64,000 nt of DNA from Persicobacter psychrovividus (lineage in GTDB: Bacteria > Bacteroidota > Bacteroidia > Cytophagales > Cyclobacteriaceae). The notes below the pieces were generated by a model that had not been told where the DNA came from, did not search any database, and worked only from the letters and a program-made list of their open reading frames with translations. The position numbers and the translations under genes are program-made. Shown here piece after piece: positions 60,747-64,000 of this stretch; position 1 is the stretch's first letter, and each line of letters opens with the position of its first letter. Location of the stretch: positions 186,001 through 250,000 of the forward strand of contig NZ_AP025292.1 of the NCBI RefSeq assembly GCF_036492425.1, given 5' to 3'.

Positions 60747-62063
60747 TTAGAAAAGGAAATTATTCAGTTTGACCAGGGTGTCTGTTTTATGGTTGGAATT
60801 AACGAGCAAAGAGATGTTGTAGTCGCTTCCTCCATAGGAGATCATCCGAATTGGTGTATCGACCAATGCGTCGAGCACTTTAGTGGCAATCCCTACTTTT
60901 TCCTCACCGAAATCCCCCACAACACAAATGATGGATTGGTCGGTATCGACCTGTACTTGCCCGAACAGGGAAAGCTCTTTGGTGATTTCCTCGAGTTTAT
61001 CGGTGTTTTCGATGGTCAGCGACACGGCCACTTCAGAGGTGGTAATCATGTCGATTGGTGTTTTGTGTTTTTCAAAAACCTCGAAAATCCGACGAAGGAA
61101 ACCATAAGCGAGCACCATTCTGTTGGAGCGTATTTTGATGGCCGTGATGCCATCTTTTGCTGCTACGGCCTTTACAGCGCCTGTAGCGGTAAATTTTGCA
61201 TTGATCAGTGTTCCTGCCGCTTGTGGCTCCATGGTGTTTTTCAGTCGGACAGGAATATTGAATCGCTGTGACGGAATAATGGAGGTCGGGTGCAGGATTT
61301 TTGCGCCGAAATAAGCGAGCTCAGAGGCTTCATCAAAGCTTAATTCGGGAATCGGAAAGGTGTTCTCTACTACTCGGGGGTCGTTGTTATGCAGGCCGTC
61401 GATATCGGTCCAAATCTGAACCTCTTCTGCTTTAACTGCCGCACCGATAAGGGTAGCGGTATAGTCTGAGCCACCACGGCTGAGGTTGCTGACTTCCCCT
61501 TCATGATCCCGGCAAATATAGCCTTGGGTAATGAAGAGCTTGGTGTCTTCATAAGTAGAAAGTAGTTCGGTGAGTTTTGCCGAAGAGAAAGCAATGTCTG
61601 GCTCCTGCTCATCATTGATCAGCATAAAATCAAGTGCAGGAAGCAACTGGGCTTTCACGCCTTGCTCATGAAGATAGGTGGTGAACAGCTTTGTGGACAT
61701 CAGCTCGCCTTGCGCCAATAATTCTTTATTCAAGCGGTTGTTGAAAAAGTGACCAGGCAGGGATCTGATGAAAGAAAAGTGGGTCTCGATGATTTTCAGT
61801 GCCTTGGCCTGTGCTTCGGTACTTTCTACCAGCTCGGTATAAAAGTCAAGGTAGTGCTCGAAAAGCTCCTCTATCAGGGTGCGTGCAAGGGCGTTGTCTT
61901 TGGCAAACAAAGCATTGCCAATTGCAACGAGGGAGTTGGTGGTGCCTGAAAGTGCCGAGAGTACGACAATTTTACGTTCCTGACCCGACTGTACAAGTTC
62001 TGCCACTTGGTGCATGCGTTCCGGTCTTCCGACGGAAGTTCCTCCAAATTTAAAAATCTGCAT
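60747..62063 (-). CDS. lysC: Aspartate kinase
   Basis: 438 residues. KFGGTSVG start (about 5-12), SRGGSDYTATLIGAAV (about 202-217) and two C-terminal ACT domains (about 300-435) that bind lysine or threonine for feedback. Monofunctional, no homoserine dehydrogenase part. First step of Lys, Thr and Met synthesis; metXY elsewhere in the window use the same pathway downstream. Confidence 0.95.
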   Translation of the reverse strand: MQIFKFGGTSVGRPERMHQVAELVQSGQERKIVVLSALSGTTNSLVAIGNALFAKDNALARTLIEELFEHYLDFYTELVESTEAQAKALKIIETHFSFIRSLPGHFFNNRLNKELLAQGELMSTKLFTTYLHEQGVKAQLLPALDFMLINDEQEPDIAFSSAKLTELLSTYEDTKLFITQGYICRDHEGEVSNLSRGGSDYTATLIGAAVKAEEVQIWTDIDGLHNNDPRVVENTFPIPELSFDEASELAYFGAKILHPTSIIPSQRFNIPVRLKNTMEPQAAGTLINAKFTATGAVKAVAAKDGITAIKIRSNRMVLAYGFLRRIFEVFEKHKTPIDMITTSEVAVSLTIENTDKLEEITKELSLFGQVQVDTDQSIICVVGDFGEEKVGIATKVLDALVDTPIRMISYGGSDYNISLLVNSNHKTDTLVKLNNFLF

Positions 62064-62116
62064 GAATTCTGTTGTTCTAATTTTTTAAACCATCCGACCG
62101 GCAGAAATCTGGAAAG

Positions 62117-62144
62117 AAGGCAGTGCTTACGCACTACCTTTTGC
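62117..62144 (-). terminator. Intrinsic terminator of ribH
   Basis: On the minus strand AAGGTAGTGC-GTAA-GCACTGCCTT followed by CTTTCC. Confidence 0.55.
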
Positions 62145-62149
62145 TGTAT

Positions 62150-62626
62150 TTAGAATCCCAACATTTTAATTGCTGTGATTGCTGCCTCGTCGCCTTTATT
62201 GCCGTGCTTTCCTCCTGCTCTGTCCAATGCCTGCTCTTGTGTGTCGGGCGTCAGAACACCGAAAATAACGGGTTTATTGTATTTTAAGCTTACTTCTGTA
62301 ACACCGATTGCCACTGCCTGATTAATGAAATCGAAATGGCGGGTTTCTCCCTGAATAACACAGCCAAGGCAAATGACTGCATCCACATCTGGGCGTTGGG
62401 CCATCCATTGTGCTCCAAGGGAAAGCTCGTAGCTTCCAGGAACATTTTTACGGATGATTTTCGCTTCGGAAACACCGTTGATTAACAGGGTTTCTTTGGC
62501 GCCATTGTACAAAGCTTCGGTTACTTCTTCGTTCCATTCGGAAACGACAATAGCGAAAGTTTTTCCACTTACATCAGATAAATTTTTATCTGAATACTCA
62601 CTCAAATTTTTTAAAGCAGTTGCCAT
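62150..62626 (-). CDS. ribH: 6,7-dimethyl-8-ribityllumazine synthase
   Basis: 158 residues, standard length. FAIVVSEWNEEV, PGSYELSLGAQWMA and CLGCVIQGETRHFDFINQAV (with the catalytic His in the ETRHFD motif). It condenses 5-amino-6-ribitylamino-uracil with dihydroxybutanone phosphate in riboflavin synthesis and forms icosahedral capsids. Other rib genes are outside the window. It follows a TPR gene in the same direction, a frequent neighbour in Bacteroidota. Confidence 0.96.
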   Translation of the reverse strand: MATALKNLSEYSDKNLSDVSGKTFAIVVSEWNEEVTEALYNGAKETLLINGVSEAKIIRKNVPGSYELSLGAQWMAQRPDVDAVICLGCVIQGETRHFDFINQAVAIGVTEVSLKYNKPVIFGVLTPDTQEQALDRAGGKHGNKGDEAAITAIKMLGF

Positions 62627-62742
62627 GGGTATTACACTCTAAAGGTATATGAATATTTAATATCAATTTTCATCGATTTGCAATTATTATGTAAATCGAT
62701 CATAACAAAATGTTGCAAAAACAGCGCAAAGCAATGCTTGTG

Positions 62743-62880
62743 TTTGTTTTTGCTTCCCAATGTTATATTTGCGCGCCCCGAAGGGGTGCTTAATCAAAAA
62801 TACAATTTATTTTTTGATCTGTTTCCGCTCCCCTGTTAATGCGCATAAAAAAAGGGCAAACCTGATGAGTTTGCCCTTCT
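62743..62880 (+). ncRNA. Candidate small RNA with its own promoter
   Basis: TTTG (62743-62746), 17 bp, TATATTTG (62764-62771): a textbook Bacteroidota promoter on the plus strand, but no plus-strand gene follows. The predicted transcript from about 62778 can fold: AGGGGTGC (62782-62789) with GCTCCCCT (62827-62834, one mismatch) and ATCAAAAA (62793-62800) with TTTTTGAT (62811-62818). It then runs into the hairpin at 62852-62878, which ends the opposite gene. No Rfam check was possible. Confidence 0.45.
62846..62878 (-). terminator. Intrinsic terminator of the YfgM-like gene
   Basis: On the minus strand AAGGGCAAAC and GTTTGCCCTT arms with a T run, 27 bp after the stop. Confidence 0.8.
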
Positions 62881-62904
62881 TCGGAGTATCTGAAAAGATG
62901 CTTA

Positions 62905-63618
62905 TTACTTGATCATACCGTTCACACGAGCTAATTGCTTGCGTGCTTCCTGGTACTCGTTAGCATCACTGTAATCGTTAACGATTTTCTCAAGGTTAGC
63001 TTTCGCCGACTCCAATTTGTTGGCTTGCTCAGCAGCAACGGCCGCTTTCAACAAGTACATTGGTGAGAAATGTTTGTTTTCGTTGTAGTTGGCTGCTTTC
63101 TCGTAGTTCGATAATGCCTCCCCAAAATTTTTCTTTTGCATGTAGCAATCACCTACCAATGCATAAGCACGAGCTTGGATCAGCAAATCAGATGGGTTGA
63201 AATCATTCAGCTCATTGATTGCTTCATCATATTTTCCCTGACGCAAGTAAATTACACCAGTATAATATGTCGCCAATTTTCCGGCTTTTGTGCTTCCATA
63301 CTCATCGGCAATTTTAAGAAAGCCATAGCTATTGCCGTCACCATTAAGTGCGAGGTTGAGGCTGTCCTGTTCAAAATAATATTGAGCCTGGAACATCTCT
63401 GCCTGTGCAGTTAAATCCTTTTGAGAGTTATGGTGTTGAAAGAAGAAGAATAAACCAACAATAACGATTAATGCAATTGCACCACCGATGAATGGAACTT
63501 TATTTTCTTCCAGAAATCGCTCTGATTTACTCAGGCGGTCAGCCAAAGCTTCTGGATTCTCTAACAACTCTTGACCAGCGTACTTTTCAGTTTCCTGTTT
63601 TTTCTTATTATTTGCCAT
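62905..63618 (-). CDS. YfgM-like membrane-anchored TPR protein
   Basis: 237 residues. Cytoplasmic Lys-rich start, one membrane helix (about 43-63), then tetratricopeptide repeats in the periplasm (YYTGVIYLRQGKYDEAINEL, ALVGDCYMQKKNFGEALSNY, YLLKAAVAAEQANKLESAKA). YfgM in E. coli links the SecYEG translocon to periplasmic chaperones. Followed by ribH. Confidence 0.82.
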   Translation of the reverse strand: MANNKKKQETEKYAGQELLENPEALADRLSKSERFLEENKVPFIGGAIALIVIVGLFFFFQHHNSQKDLTAQAEMFQAQYYFEQDSLNLALNGDGNSYGFLKIADEYGSTKAGKLATYYTGVIYLRQGKYDEAINELNDFNPSDLLIQARAYALVGDCYMQKKNFGEALSNYEKAANYNENKHFSPMYLLKAAVAAEQANKLESAKANLEKIVNDYSDANEYQEARKQLARVNGMIK

Positions 63619-63685
63619 TTGAAAAAATTTTTAGGGTGCAATAATAACCAAAATTTATGGATATTAAAATAGCAGCCCCCACCGA

Positions 63686-64000
63686 TTATTCTCTAACAAA
63701 AGGATAATCCTCTTGCGAATACACATCTGTGTAAATTTCTTTTGGGTCAGGGTAAGGTGACTCCTCCGCAAATTTAACACATTCTTTTACTTCTTCTTTG
63801 ATTTCTTTGTCCAAAGCTTTCAATTCTTCCTCGGTAGCATAGCCCTTCTCAAGAAGTGTCGCCTTGATCTGCTGTACAGGGTCTTTTTGCTTGTAGCTTT
63901 CAACCTCCTCTTTCGTACGATATTTTGCAGGATCAGACATCGAGTGGCCTTTGTAACGGTAGGTTCTCATTTCCAACAAAACAGGACCTTTGCCCGCACG
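63686..64000 (-). CDS. pdhA: Pyruvate dehydrogenase E1 alpha subunit, C-terminal part
   Basis: The reading frame is open to the window edge, with RAGKGPVLLEMRTYRYKGHS visible there and SMSDPAKYRTKEEVESYK following, the conserved phosphorylation-loop region of E1 alpha. Only the last 104 residues are seen; the TPP-binding part is outside. The 2-oxoacid could in principle be different (BCKDH or acetoin), but the motif fits PdhA. Confidence 0.88.
   Translation of the reverse strand, partial: RAGKGPVLLEMRTYRYKGHSMSDPAKYRTKEEVESYKQKDPVQQIKATLLEKGYATEEELKALDKEIKEEVKECVKFAEESPYPDPKEIYTDVYSQEDYPFVRE

Overview
The window looks like a chromosomal segment from a free-living, probably gliding and carotenoid-pigmented Bacteroidota, most likely of the Cytophagales (Flammeovirga/Persicobacter-type relatives). 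The support is: gldD and gldE beside ssb and mutY, promoters of the Bacteroidota type (a -7 box TAnnTTTG with an upstream TTG or TTTG), many lipoproteins with C-terminal Cys signal sequences, a carboxypeptidase-regulatory-domain TonB receptor, a HAEPLYID family protein, DUF4783, DUF6428, and tRNA genes that do not encode CCA. No prophage, CRISPR array, full insertion sequence or rRNA operon was seen. Both ends are cut: a MerR/B12 regulator at the left and pyruvate dehydrogenase E1 alpha at the right.

Layout, left to right. 1-4.3 kb (minus strand): recX, a CruF-type carotenoid hydratase and a CarH-like B12-binding MerR regulator; then a YcxB-like protein, nadC and a DUF4783 protein. 4.5-10 kb (plus): gpmI, a HAMP-GAF-PAS membrane sensor with no output domain, a lipoprotein and an aldo/keto reductase. 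10-16.4 kb (minus): a small membrane protein, recG, gldD, gldE, ssb, mutY. 16.5-19.6 kb (plus): HU/IHF, a TPR protein with a His-rich segment, a 29-residue basic ribosome-associated-type peptide and rng. 19.6-26.3 kb: HAEPLYID protein, membrane protein, dsbD, small protein and M20 dipeptidase on the minus strand, with interspersed repeats and a MITE-like element in the gaps. 26.5-33 kb (plus): repeat-type lipoprotein, eight tRNA genes (six Gly-GCC, two Leu-UAA), an orphan MoxR ATPase and a four-gene arsenic operon. 33.3-38.2 kb (plus): TonB receptor, beta-helix-type lipoprotein and another lipoprotein. 38.2-42.3 kb: MORN and carboxypeptidase-regulatory proteins, then TIGR01777 reductase, LOG protein and lytic transglycosylase. 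42.4-45.2 kb (minus): a SAM-I riboswitch, a 38-codon ORF, metY and metX. 45.3-50 kb: endonuclease/phosphatase family, NqrM-like small protein, glmM, cysteine desulfurase. 50-55 kb (minus): hemH, psd, gdhA, cdsA, DUF2007, and a ferritin fold with a lost ferroxidase centre. 55-58 kb (plus): dusB, EamA transporter, unknown protein. 58-64 kb (minus): feoB/feoA, lysC, ribH, a YfgM-like TPR protein, pdhA.

Most of the content is housekeeping. The observations most worth a second look are: a SAM-I riboswitch whose P1 helix abuts a tiny ORF rather than metY; a ferritin that aligns without gaps to FtnA but has lost most diiron ligands; a 131-bp terminal-inverted-repeat element flanked by a perfect 9-bp duplication; a composite two-module interspersed repeat with nearly constant spacing; a B12-photoreceptor-like regulator with a candidate operator; and two promoter- or terminator-marked intergenic stretches that may encode structured RNAs. 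I found no clear multi-gene system that is evidently undescribed.
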